Positions 1-8,799 of a stretch of 64,000 bases of DNA are shown here, piece by piece (the stretch's first letter is position 1; each line of letters begins with the position of its first letter). The stretch covers positions 17,169-81,168 of the forward strand of contig CANQGT010000008.1 in NCBI GenBank assembly GCA_947623505.1, written 5' to 3'. The DNA comes from an uncultured Clostridia bacterium (GTDB lineage Bacteria; Bacillota; Clostridia; Oscillospirales; Acutalibacteraceae). The translations under genes and the position numbers were made by a program. The notes under the pieces were generated by a model that was given only the letters and a program-made list of their open reading frames with translations, ran no database searches and was not told where the DNA came from.

Positions 1-1639
1 TGACGCTGCCGTTGAGGATTTCGGTAACGGTAACCGCGTTTTCCGCGTTAAAGCGCTTTGGAAAGACCGCCTGCGCTCCCGCCGCTATAATGACAATTTC
101 TGGCGAATAGGAGTCTATGACCTGCTTTGATGCGGTAACGCCGTAAATAATTTCCGCGCCCGCTTTTTCAGCGTTTACAAGCAAATCCTCGGCGCACCAC
201 AGCATTTTTTCTTTATGAGGCGGTTTATCCGCCAAATTAAGCTGGCCGCCCGCGTCCTTTGATTTTTCTATAACGGTAACCCTGAATTTTCTCATAGCAA
301 GCAGTTTTGCGGCCATAAGCCCCGCCGCTCCGGCGCCTACTATAACTACCTTTCTTGACGCTCCGTTTTTACTAAGAGCGATCCCCTCTCTGCCCACAAA
401 GGGATTTACAGAACAATGGCCGTTATCGCCGACATACGCGCCGTTCATCATACTTTCAAAGCAATAGAGGCAGCATATGCAGCGGTTTATTTCATCTTCC
501 CTGTGCTCAAACGCCTTATTCGCCCAATGCGGATCGGCGATATGCGGTCTGCCGAGGGAGACGAGATCCTGTATTCCCTCCTCAAGCTGTTTTTCGGCCT
601 GTTCGGGCGAACGAATAAGATTCGCGGCGATTACCGGTATATTAACGGCCTTTTTTACCTCGCGCGCAAGATTTTTTCTCCATCCGCACTCAAACGTGGT
701 GGGCTCAAGCCAATAGTTAAATGTATCGTAGCCGCCGCTTGAAACGTCTATTGCGTCTATGCCCTTTTTTTCAAGCATTTTGGCCATTTCAACGCCTTCG
801 CTGAGGCCGTAGCCCCTGCCGTTTTCTCCTATCCTGTCGTACATCTCGTCAACCGTAAGACGCACGGCTATCGGGAAATCGGAGCCGCACTTTTTTCTTA
901 CTTCTTCAATGATTTCAAAAAGAAACCTCATCCTGTTTTCAAGACTTCCGCCGTATTTATCGGCGCGCGAATTTGTTTCGGGAGAAAGAAACTGCTGGAT
1001 AAGGTAGCCGTGGCTTGCGTGAAGCTCCACACCGTCGCAACCCGATTTTTTAATTCTCAAAGCGGCGTCTCCGAATTCTTCTATAATTTTATGTATTTCA
1101 GATACGGAAAGCGCTCTGTTCTTGCTTTGCGCGAACTTGCTCTTTCGGCATTTACTCGGCGAAACCGTTTTAAACAGCAAGTCCTTTTCCGCGAGCTTTT
1201 TGCCTAACGGAACAACGGAACCGTAAAGAAGCCGCGAATACGTGTTTTTCGGCATTATTTTGTCAAAGAAAACTGAAATCGGAACGGTGTTTATCATAAG
1301 ACTGACGTTCTGCCTGCCGGGGTGGTGAAGCTGAACAAAAATTTTTGCGCCGTGCTTATGCACTCGCTTCGCGAGCTCCGAAACAGAGGGAATATTCCTG
1401 TCCTTCGACATGGAAAGCTGGCCGAAAGACGAAGCGCCGGTGAGATCGTCAACCCGGGTTATTTCGGTTATTATCAGACCCGTGCCGCCCTTTGCCCGCT
1501 CTTCATAATAATCCATCATTTTTTCGGTGGCGTTTCCGTTGAACTGCCCAAAGCCCATCAGCATAGGCGACATAACAATTCTGTTTTTCAGTTCAACGTT
1601 CCCTATTTTGAATTTACTGAAAAGCATTTTATATTCCAT
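1..1639 (-). CDS. FAD/FMN- and Fe-S-dependent NADH:flavin oxidoreductase (old yellow enzyme / 2,4-dienoyl-CoA reductase family), 3' end outside window
   Basis: The protein starts at an ATG preceded by AAGGTGAG and begins MEYKMLFSKFKIGNVELKNR, the usual N-terminus of the old yellow enzyme TIM barrel. The barrel, about residues 1-340, has the HASHGYL and GGSLENR motifs. A cysteine cluster follows (CICCLYC, then a further Cys before SVNP), expected to hold a 4Fe-4S cluster. A dinucleotide-binding domain then begins with VGAGAAGLMAAK. This three-part build (FMN, Fe-S, FAD/NAD) is that of bacterial 2,4-dienoyl-CoA reductase, enoate reductase and BaiCD/BaiH-like enzymes, which reduce activated C=C bonds with NAD(P)H. 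The C-terminus runs off the left edge, so about 545 residues are visible of a usual 640-670. The cluster spacing is CxxCxxC rather than the common CxxCxxxC. The substrate cannot be told from sequence. Confidence 0.9.
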   Translation of the reverse strand, partial: MEYKMLFSKFKIGNVELKNRIVMSPMLMGFGQFNGNATEKMMDYYEERAKGGTGLIITEITRVDDLTGASSFGQLSMSKDRNIPSVSELAKRVHKHGAKIFVQLHHPGRQNVSLMINTVPISVFFDKIMPKNTYSRLLYGSVVPLGKKLAEKDLLFKTVSPSKCRKSKFAQSKNRALSVSEIHKIIEEFGDAALRIKKSGCDGVELHASHGYLIQQFLSPETNSRADKYGGSLENRMRFLFEIIEEVRKKCGSDFPIAVRLTVDEMYDRIGENGRGYGLSEGVEMAKMLEKKGIDAIDVSSGGYDTFNYWLEPTTFECGWRKNLAREVKKAVNIPVIAANLIRSPEQAEKQLEEGIQDLVSLGRPHIADPHWANKAFEHREDEINRCICCLYCFESMMNGAYVGDNGHCSVNPFVGREGIALSKNGASRKVVIVGAGAAGLMAAKLLAMRKFRVTVIEKSKDAGGQLNLADKPPHKEKMLWCAEDLLVNAEKAGAEIIYGVTASKQVIDSYSPEIVIIAAGAQAVFPKRFNAENAVTVTEILNGSV

Positions 1640-1701
1640 ATAACTCACCTTGAAATTTTAACCTATGATTCAGTATATCATTTATAATAATTTTAATCAA
1701 C

Positions 1702-1729
1702 AAAAAAGCGCCGATAAACGGCGCTTTGA
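1702..1729 (-). terminator. Intrinsic terminator of the zinc-ribbon membrane protein gene
   Basis: On the minus strand AAAGCGCCG and CGGCGCTTT form a stem with a short TTTAT loop, followed by a run of six T. It lies just after the stop codon of the gene ending at 1738. Confidence 0.85.
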
Positions 1730-1737
1730 AAAAGTTG

Positions 1738-2676
1738 TTATTTGTTATGTTTAGCGGCTTTTTCCTCTTCTTTAGCCTTTTCCGCGGCAAGCTTTTTCCT
1801 GGCCTCCTCAACGATTCTTTCCTGCTCTTTCGCGTTAGCCTTTGCGGCTTCCTCACGAGCCTTTGCCTTTCTTTCCTCGTCTTCCCTGGCTTTTTGGGCT
1901 TTAGCCTCCGCCTTTGCCATTCTTTCGGCCTCAAGCTCCTCATCGCTTTTCGCGGGAGCCGCGGCAACGGCAACATTTACTCCGAGCGCAACAAGGAATA
2001 AAACAAGAGCGATTATGTAACCGAAAAAGAATCCGCCGGAAACATTTATAGCGGAAAGCGAACCGAAAGTAAACGCCGTAAAATCCGAGCCGAGAGAAGC
2101 GGAAAGCGAGAACATAACGACCGAAGCGATTGAAACGGCAATCGAAAGAATCTCAAATGTGACAGTCGATTTCGTTTTCGGCTTTGCGCATTTAAAAATA
2201 TTCATAAAGAAAGCCAAAACTATGAATATCAATGAAAGAAGATATAAAACGGTTGCGGCAAAAATAAACGTTACGGGGCCGCTGTACGCCTCAAATCCCA
2301 TATTCGCGAAAACAAGCGAGGAATTACCGAAAAGCTCCATAATTATATTGATTACGGATTTTCTTCCCGAAAACGAAAGCAGAGCCAAATCAAAACCCGC
2401 CCCATCGGCCTTGATAACGGCCCAAGGAATTATAAAAGCGACGATTTGAATAAATGTAAGCACCATTCTCGCAATGCGAAGCTTTGTTCCGAACAGAGAA
2501 TATTTCATTCTGTTCAGCGTTTTATAGAAAACTCCGAAAGCCCTGTCGGCATTGCGGTTGTCTTCCTCAAGTCTGCCCATCCAGTTAAAGTTGGGAATGG
2601 AAACGCCGCATTTCGAGCACTCTGCTTTAATGTTCCAAAACGGTATTTTTGCTCCGCAGTTAGGACAGTTTGCCAT
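1738..2676 (-). CDS. Zinc-ribbon integral membrane protein with charged coiled-coil tail, function unknown
   Basis: The 312-residue protein opens with a zinc ribbon (CPNCG near residue 4, CSKCG near residue 20), so the N-terminus likely binds Zn in the cytosol. Four hydrophobic segments follow between about residues 65 and 240 (for example RMVLTFIQIVAFIIPWAVI and FFFGYIIALVLFLVALGVNV). The last ~70 residues are an Ala/Glu/Lys/Arg-rich helix predicted to be a coiled coil. The gene is alone between its own promoter (2709-2737) and terminator (1702-1729). I do not recognise a characterised family. Zinc-ribbon plus membrane-helix proteins are common in Clostridia and mostly unassigned. The low-complexity tail resembles the tail of the transporter at 52852-55386. 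Confidence 0.85.
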   Translation of the reverse strand: MANCPNCGAKIPFWNIKAECSKCGVSIPNFNWMGRLEEDNRNADRAFGVFYKTLNRMKYSLFGTKLRIARMVLTFIQIVAFIIPWAVIKADGAGFDLALLSFSGRKSVINIIMELFGNSSLVFANMGFEAYSGPVTFIFAATVLYLLSLIFIVLAFFMNIFKCAKPKTKSTVTFEILSIAVSIASVVMFSLSASLGSDFTAFTFGSLSAINVSGGFFFGYIIALVLFLVALGVNVAVAAAPAKSDEELEAERMAKAEAKAQKAREDEERKAKAREEAAKANAKEQERIVEEARKKLAAEKAKEEEKAAKHNK

Positions 2677-2708
2677 ACGAACACCCCGTAAAAATATATT
2701 CCGAGAAT

Positions 2709-2737
2709 ATTTTATAATGAATAATAAAAAAAGTCAA
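2709..2737 (-). promoter_or_regulatory. Sigma-A-type promoter of the zinc-ribbon gene
   Basis: TTGACT at 2732-2737 and TAAAAT at 2709-2714, read on the minus strand, are separated by 17 bases, about 35 bases before the start codon. Confidence 0.7.
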
Positions 2738-2788
2738 TATAAATAGAAAAATTAGAAATCTTTAGCGTAATTTTTAATAAAACGCCGA

Positions 2789-4192
2789 TTATTTAAGCAT
2801 TTTATCTCTTTTGCAATACTCCCTTGTATCCTTTGCGAGAACGCCGGAAAGAACGATGAGCGAGATAAGATTCGGAATCGACATAAGAGCGTTTGCTATA
2901 TCGCTGAACGACCACGCTATGTCAAGGGCAACGGTTGAGCCGATGAAGACAAACGCCGAGAAAATAACTCTGTATATATAGCAAACGTAATGCTTTTTAA
3001 AGAGATATTCAAGAGATTTTTCGCCCTGATATTCCCAGCTTAAAATTGTGGAAAAAGCAAACAAAAGTATTCCGACGGTAACGATTATCGCGCCCGGCTT
3101 TCCGAGAACCGATTCAAAGGCGGCGATAGTCAGAGGCGCGCCGGAAAGAAGCTTGCCGTTCGCGTCAACGGTTCCGATTACGCCGGACGTCGCGACCGCG
3201 AGGCCGGTGATCGTGCATACGATAATTGTATCGATAAAGGTGCCGCACATATTTATTAAGCCCTGCTCAACGTGCTCATCGGTTGAAACGGACGACGCGG
3301 TGATAGCCGCCGAACCGAGGCCGGCCTCGTTGGAGAAAACGCCTCTTGCAACGCCGTATCTCGCGCTGTTGAGGAGCGTGGCTGTGATCGCGCCCGAAAT
3401 ACCGCCGGCGACCGCTTTTCCGCCAAACGCCATTGAAAAGATCGTTCCGAGCCCGGCGGGGATGCTTTTGTAATTAAGGCATATAACGACTATTCCCGAA
3501 ATTATGTAGAAAACGGCCATAACAGGCACAAGAAAGGACGAAACCCTTGATATGGATTTGATCCCGCCGAAGACAATTACGGCGGTTAAAACGGCTATAA
3601 CAAGTCCGCTTATCCAAGTGGGAACGGAAAACGTGCTCTGAATCGAACTTGAAATGGAATTTGCCTGCGAAAGATTACCTATACCGAACGAAGCGATTAC
3701 TGTAAATATCGCGAACGCGGCGGCAAGAAACACGGCAATCCCCTTATGTTTAAACGCGTTTCTTATGGTGTACATAGGCCCGCCGACTGATTCGCCCTTT
3801 TCGTTTTTGGAGCGGTATTTGACGGCAAGCGCGCATTCCGCGTATTTTGTTGAAATACCGAACGCCGCGGCAATCCACATCCAAACGAGCGCGCCGGGGC
3901 CGCCCATTATCATAGCTGTGGAAACGCCGACAATATTACCTGTTCCGATAGTGCCCGCAAGCGCCGTCATCAAAGCGGAAAACGGTGAGATCTCTCCATC
4001 TTTTCCGTTCGTTTTTCTCGATTCGGGGCTGACTATCGCCTTGAGCGCGGCAGGCAACCTGCGCCAAGGAATAAACCTGAGCTTTATCGTAAGGAATATT
4101 CCTGTGCCGACGAGGAGGACGAGGGTTATCGGTCCCCATACAACATCGACGATCGCGGTGAGAATCTGTTCGATTTTTTCCATAGCGCACAA
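2789..4192 (-). CDS. Alanine/glycine:cation symporter (AgcS family)
   Basis: The 467-residue, highly hydrophobic protein has about eleven membrane helices and family motifs such as GTGNIVGVSTAMIMGGPGA and a FSNEAGLGSAA segment. AgcS (sodium:alanine symporter, TC 2.A.25) members import alanine or glycine with Na+ or H+. Length is normal for the family (450-500). The gene is the last of the minus-strand operon that begins at 10513, ten bases after trkH. The pairing with a Trk potassium system suggests ion-coupled or osmotic physiology, but the substrate is inferred from family only. Confidence 0.93.
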   Translation of the reverse strand: MCAMEKIEQILTAIVDVVWGPITLVLLVGTGIFLTIKLRFIPWRRLPAALKAIVSPESRKTNGKDGEISPFSALMTALAGTIGTGNIVGVSTAMIMGGPGALVWMWIAAAFGISTKYAECALAVKYRSKNEKGESVGGPMYTIRNAFKHKGIAVFLAAAFAIFTVIASFGIGNLSQANSISSSIQSTFSVPTWISGLVIAVLTAVIVFGGIKSISRVSSFLVPVMAVFYIISGIVVICLNYKSIPAGLGTIFSMAFGGKAVAGGISGAITATLLNSARYGVARGVFSNEAGLGSAAITASSVSTDEHVEQGLINMCGTFIDTIIVCTITGLAVATSGVIGTVDANGKLLSGAPLTIAAFESVLGKPGAIIVTVGILLFAFSTILSWEYQGEKSLEYLFKKHYVCYIYRVIFSAFVFIGSTVALDIAWSFSDIANALMSIPNLISLIVLSGVLAKDTREYCKRDKMLK

Positions 4193-4202
4193 CTCCTTTA
4201 AA

Positions 4203-5645
4203 TTATTTTAATTTATAAGTTCTTGGAGCAAAAAGTATCAGTATCGGGAAAAGCTCCAGCCTGCCCGCCAGCATATCAAAGCAGAAAACGAGCTTTGAAA
4301 AAACAGAAAAGGCGGCGTAATTGCCGGTCGGTCCTATCATTTCAAGACCGGGGCCGACGTTGTTAAGGCAAGAGACTACGGAAGTAAATGTTGTCGCGGT
4401 GTCAAATCCGTTAAACGAAATCAGCAGTGTTGAAATAAGCAAAATTCCGAGATAAATAACGAGATATGAATTTGTGCCCGTTATCACTTTCTTTTCGACG
4501 GCGTTGCCGTTCATTCTTATTCTCGTTACCGAATTGGGGTTAAGGGCTTTCTTTATATCCGCGTGCATTTCCTTGAAATAGAGCAGTATTCTTGCCACTT
4601 TCATACCGCCGCCTGTTGAGCCGCCGCATCCACCGACGAACATAATGGCAACGAGCAGCGTTTTGCTGAATGTATTCCACTTATTGAAATCGACGGTGCA
4701 AAAGCCCGTGGTGCTCATAATGGCGTTTACGTTAAACGCCGCGTTTCTTACGGAATCGGCGAAGTTTCCGTAAATTTCGGTGATATTGAGAGTTATAAGC
4801 ACAACGGACACAAGATTTATTAAAAGGTATGCCCAAAATTCCTCATCTTTGAATATGCTTGAGAATTTTCTCATAAGCGCGAAGAAATAGAGGTTGAAGT
4901 TTACGCCGAAAAGAAACATAAAAACAATGATTATCCATTCGACAGTCGGGCTGTTGTAGCCGAGTATTGAATCACCCTTAACGGAAAATCCGCCTGTGCC
5001 CGCCGTTGAAAACGCGGTGGTAACAGCGTCAAAAAAGCGCATATCGGTCAAAGAGAGAAGAATTATCTCTGAAACCGTGAGAAAGCAGTAAATTATATAC
5101 AATATTCTTGCGCTGTTTTGAATTTTGGAAACGACTTTGCCTGCCTTGGGCCCGGGCACTTCGGCTTTCATAATAAACATTGAATGGCTTTCGCTTTTCG
5201 GCACAATGGCAATCATAAACGAAAGTATTCCCATACCGCCTATCCAATGGGTAAAGGAGCGCCAAAACAAAATGGATTTCGGAAGAGCCTCAATATCGGT
5301 CATTATCGAAGCGCCAGTAGTGGAAAAGCCGGAGCAGGTTTCAAAAAAAGCGTCAATATAGTGCTCAACGCATCCGCTTAAAAGAAAAGGAATGGCTCCG
5401 AAAGCCGACATTATCACCCACGAGAGCCCGCAGATAACGAGCCCCTCCTTAGTATAGATATTCATATTTTTCGGCTTTTTTACGCAAAGAAGTATTCCGA
5501 TAAAAATAAGAAGAGCGGCGGGTATCAAAAACGAAAGAGTTAAACGCTCGCCGTAATATAATGAGACAGTAATCGGCAAAAGCATAAGTCCGCCGATTAT
5601 CATAAATATTTTACCCTGAATGTTCGCAACCGCTTTGTAATTCAT
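4203..5645 (-). CDS. trkH: Trk/Ktr-type potassium uptake protein, membrane subunit TrkH
   Basis: The 480-residue polytopic protein carries the TrkH/KtrB pore-loop signatures: FSTTGAS, FSTAGTGGFS and STTGFCTVDF correspond to repeated selectivity-filter loops, and GGCGGSTGGGMKVARI is the conserved segment before the last pore repeat. It forms the K+-conducting channel-like dimer and works with the regulatory TrkA encoded just upstream (28-base gap). The N-terminus is full length. It belongs to the operon 10513 to 2789. Confidence 0.95.
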   Translation of the reverse strand: MNYKAVANIQGKIFMIIGGLMLLPITVSLYYGERLTLSFLIPAALLIFIGILLCVKKPKNMNIYTKEGLVICGLSWVIMSAFGAIPFLLSGCVEHYIDAFFETCSGFSTTGASIMTDIEALPKSILFWRSFTHWIGGMGILSFMIAIVPKSESHSMFIMKAEVPGPKAGKVVSKIQNSARILYIIYCFLTVSEIILLSLTDMRFFDAVTTAFSTAGTGGFSVKGDSILGYNSPTVEWIIIVFMFLFGVNFNLYFFALMRKFSSIFKDEEFWAYLLINLVSVVLITLNITEIYGNFADSVRNAAFNVNAIMSTTGFCTVDFNKWNTFSKTLLVAIMFVGGCGGSTGGGMKVARILLYFKEMHADIKKALNPNSVTRIRMNGNAVEKKVITGTNSYLVIYLGILLISTLLISFNGFDTATTFTSVVSCLNNVGPGLEMIGPTGNYAAFSVFSKLVFCFDMLAGRLELFPILILFAPRTYKLK

Positions 5646-5672
5646 AACACACCGCCGAGTTTTCCGAAAAAA

Positions 5673-7031
5673 TCAATCGAAGATATCATTGATTTTTTCT
5701 ATTTTTCTTTCTTTGGAAACAACAACTACCCTGTCGCCCTCAAGCATAACGTCATCGCCTCTCGGGAAAATCAGCTTTCCTTTTCTGCTTATGGAGGCGA
5801 TAAGAACATCTTTTTTAAACGATATACCGTTAAGCGGAATGTTCAGATTTTTCATTCTCGCGTCAACGATAAATTCAGCCGCTTCCACCCTGCCGTCAAC
5901 AAGCTTGTAGAGCGTTTTCATCTCGCCCGTTTCGGCATATTTTTTCGCGCGGACGTAATGAATGATACTGTCCCCCGCTATGCTCGTTACGTCTATAACG
6001 CTGTCCGAAGAAACTTTATTCAAAACGATAGAAAGATTGCTGTTGTCTATTTTTGTTATGTTTTTAGGAACGTTGCAGGTTTCGGCAAAAACGGTGGCAA
6101 GAATATTAAGCTCATCGGAATTTGTAAGCGTAATCACGGCGTCCATTTTTTCTATTCCGGCTTCCTTCAGGAAATCGTATTCGTTTGCGTCTCCGCAAAC
6201 CACCGTTGTTTCGGAAAGCAGTTCCGAAAGCTGCTCGCACTTCATTTCGTCTTTTTCGATAAGCACGATGTTGCGCTGACTTTCAAGCATACCCGCAAGG
6301 TAAAAAGCGATTCTCGAACCGCCGATTATCAGAATATCCTTAATGGACGCAACTTTTTTGCCGGGATTTAATTCCTTAACTATAGACGAAAGATCCCTGT
6401 GCCTTCCCGTAACGTATATTTTATCTTCGGCATTTATAACGAAGTTGCCGTTGGGGATATAAACCTCATCTCCCCTTGAAACGGCGCATATAAGCATTTT
6501 CTTATTAAAATGAGAAGATATATCCCAAACAGTTTTTTCCGCGAAGCCGCTGCCGCTGTGTATCTTGACCTCCGCCAAATCTATCAGTCCGTCCGCAAAA
6601 GACTCAACGTGAATCGCGCTCGGGAACTGGATTATTCTCGAAATTTCAAGCGCCGCGTTGAAATCGGGATTAAACAGCATCGATATTCCGAGCTCCTCGC
6701 GCATAAAGTTTATCTGCTTGATATATTCGGGATTTCGCACTCTTGCGACAGTGTGCTTCGCGCCGAGCTTTTTCGCGATTATGCAGGAAAGTATATTGTA
6801 TTCGTCGGAGGAAGTGGTGGCAATAAGAATATCCGTTTTTCGCACTCCCGCCTCTTCAAGATCGGATCTTATCGTTGCGCCGCCGACTACTCCCTGAACG
6901 TCTAAAAGATCGACGGTATTGTTTATAATATCCTCGTTTTTATCAAAAACCGTAACGTTATGATTTTCCTCCGAAAGCGATTTTGCGAGGTTTGCCCCGA
7001 GCTTTCCGCAGCCGACAATAATAATATCCAC
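5673..7031 (-). CDS. trkA: Trk system potassium transport regulatory protein TrkA
   Basis: The 452-residue protein is a tandem RCK protein. It has an N-terminal Rossmann domain beginning DIIIVGCGKLGANLAKSL, an RCK_C domain around residues 140-220, a second Rossmann domain (DILIIGGSRIAFYLAGML) and a second RCK_C domain. TrkA binds nucleotides and gates TrkH in the membrane. The start codon is GTG, preceded by GGGAGGAAATTAA. In Firmicutes the RCK_C domain of such proteins can bind c-di-AMP; a c-di-AMP synthase gene is in this window at 50458-51345, but binding here is inference. Confidence 0.95.
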   Translation of the reverse strand: MDIIIVGCGKLGANLAKSLSEENHNVTVFDKNEDIINNTVDLLDVQGVVGGATIRSDLEEAGVRKTDILIATTSSDEYNILSCIIAKKLGAKHTVARVRNPEYIKQINFMREELGISMLFNPDFNAALEISRIIQFPSAIHVESFADGLIDLAEVKIHSGSGFAEKTVWDISSHFNKKMLICAVSRGDEVYIPNGNFVINAEDKIYVTGRHRDLSSIVKELNPGKKVASIKDILIIGGSRIAFYLAGMLESQRNIVLIEKDEMKCEQLSELLSETTVVCGDANEYDFLKEAGIEKMDAVITLTNSDELNILATVFAETCNVPKNITKIDNSNLSIVLNKVSSDSVIDVTSIAGDSIIHYVRAKKYAETGEMKTLYKLVDGRVEAAEFIVDARMKNLNIPLNGISFKKDVLIASISRKGKLIFPRGDDVMLEGDRVVVVSKERKIEKINDIFD

Positions 7032-7047
7032 TTAATTTCCTCCCGTT

Positions 7048-8799
7048 TTAAATATTCATTCCGCTGAACTGACTATAATACAGTTTATTATAAAATCCTT
7101 TTTTGTCAAGTAATTCTTTATGTGTTCCCGTTTCGACCACCCTGCCGTCTTTCATAACAAGTATAATATCGGCGTTTTTTATAGTAGAAAGTCTGTGGGC
7201 AACTATAAAAGTGGTTTTTCCTTTCATCAGAGTATTGAAAGCCGACTGTATTCTGATCTCCGTGCGCGTGTCTATACTTGACGTGGCCTCGTCGAGAATG
7301 AGCATCGGCGGATTGACAAGCATCAGCCTCGTGATGCACAAAAGCTGCTTTTGGCCTTGCGACAGATTGCCCCCGTCCGAACCTATATAGGTGTTATATC
7401 CGTCGGGAAGTCTCTTTATAAAGGAATGCGAGTGGGCTTTTTTTGCCGCCTCAACAACCTCGCTGAAATCTGCGTCGGGCTTGCCCATACGAATATTTTC
7501 AAGCACCGTTGCGCTTTTAAGCCACGTATCCTGAAGCACCATTCCGAAAGCGTTTCTCAAGGATTTTACGTTTATCGTTCCGTAATCCGTTCCGTCCGCC
7601 GAAATATTTCCAGAATCAACGTCATAGAATTTCATAATAAGGTTTATAAGGGTCGTTTTTCCACATCCCGTCGGGCCAACGATTGCTACTCTCATTCCCT
7701 TTTTCACTTTTAAGGAAAGATTTTTGATAAGCGTCTTATCGGAGGTATAGCCGAACGAAACGTTATTGAGTTCTATATTTCCCTCAACGTTTTCAAGGAC
7801 GGTCTTATCCTGCGTATCGGGCTCAACCTCTTTTTCCTCTATGAGCCCTATCAGCCTTCCGGCGCAGGCGAGCGCGTTCTGAAACTCGGTAACTACCCCG
7901 CTTATCTCGTTGAACGGCTTTGTATATTGATTCGCGTACGCGAGAAAAGAAGCGAGTATTCCCACGGTTATACCGCCCTTTCCGGATATGGCAAGCAGCG
8001 CCCCGAAAAGCGCCACGGCGGCGTAAACGACGCTGTTTACAAATCGCGTTGCCGGATTGGTAATAGATGAATAAAACGTGGCGCGCAGAGAATATTTGCA
8101 AAGACGATCGTTTATTTCGTCGAATTTTTCCGTGTTTTGCCTTTTGTGCCCGTAAGCCTCCGTAACCTTTTGGTTTGTTATTATTTCGTCCGTAAAAGCG
8201 GTCTGCTCTCCCCTCGTTTCGCTTTGCAGTTTAAACATTGAATATGTTCTTTTAGCGATAAATTTCGCAATAAAGAACGAAAGCGGGGTGAGAAGCACAA
8301 CAACAAGCGTTATCCACAGATTTATTGAAAGCATAAAGAACAGCGTTCCGACGATTGTGGCGGCGCCTGTAAAAAGCTGAGTAAAGCCCATCAAGAGACC
8401 GTCGGCAAATTGATCGGCGTCCGAAATAATCCTGCTTACCGTATCTCCGCCTGAGTGCGAATCAAGGTAAGCGAAAGGCAAAACGTTAAGCTTTTGAAAA
8501 GCTTTGTTGCGCATATCGCGCACGACATTTACGGTTATTCTGTTGTTAAACACGTTCATAACCCATTGCAAAACAGCCGTTATCGCAACGGTTATAAGGA
8601 TTTGAAGAAGTATTTCGCCGACGGCTTCAAAATCAACGTTGTTTTCGGAAACGATATTGTCTATCGCCCTGCCCACAAGGACGGGAACATACAATGTAAG
8701 CGCGGTGGAAAGCAAAGCGAAAACAAGTGAAAAGAAAAGAAAATACCTGTATCTGCCGATGTAAGAAAGCACTTTTTTTAGAATATCCCTATTCCTCAT
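7048..8799 (-). CDS. ABC transporter, fused permease/ATPase half-exporter (second gene of pair)
   Basis: This 583-residue type IV ABC exporter half has an ABC_membrane domain at the N-terminus (six helices, about residues 15-310) and a nucleotide-binding domain in the C-terminal 240 residues. Visible motifs are Walker A GPTGCGKTT, signature LSQGQKQ, Walker B LILDEATSS and the switch His in IVAHRLST. I chose the ATG at 8799 (MRNRDILKK) because GGGGAGGAGG lies just upstream; an in-frame ATG at 8817 has no such site and would increase the overlap with the previous gene. It overlaps that gene by 11 bases and very likely forms a heterodimer with its product. Multidrug-type or lipid-like export is typical; the substrate is unknown. 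Confidence 0.93.
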   Translation of the reverse strand: MRNRDILKKVLSYIGRYRYFLFFSLVFALLSTALTLYVPVLVGRAIDNIVSENNVDFEAVGEILLQILITVAITAVLQWVMNVFNNRITVNVVRDMRNKAFQKLNVLPFAYLDSHSGGDTVSRIISDADQFADGLLMGFTQLFTGAATIVGTLFFMLSINLWITLVVVLLTPLSFFIAKFIAKRTYSMFKLQSETRGEQTAFTDEIITNQKVTEAYGHKRQNTEKFDEINDRLCKYSLRATFYSSITNPATRFVNSVVYAAVALFGALLAISGKGGITVGILASFLAYANQYTKPFNEISGVVTEFQNALACAGRLIGLIEEKEVEPDTQDKTVLENVEGNIELNNVSFGYTSDKTLIKNLSLKVKKGMRVAIVGPTGCGKTTLINLIMKFYDVDSGNISADGTDYGTINVKSLRNAFGMVLQDTWLKSATVLENIRMGKPDADFSEVVEAAKKAHSHSFIKRLPDGYNTYIGSDGGNLSQGQKQLLCITRLMLVNPPMLILDEATSSIDTRTEIRIQSAFNTLMKGKTTFIVAHRLSTIKNADIILVMKDGRVVETGTHKELLDKKGFYNKLYYSQFSGMNI

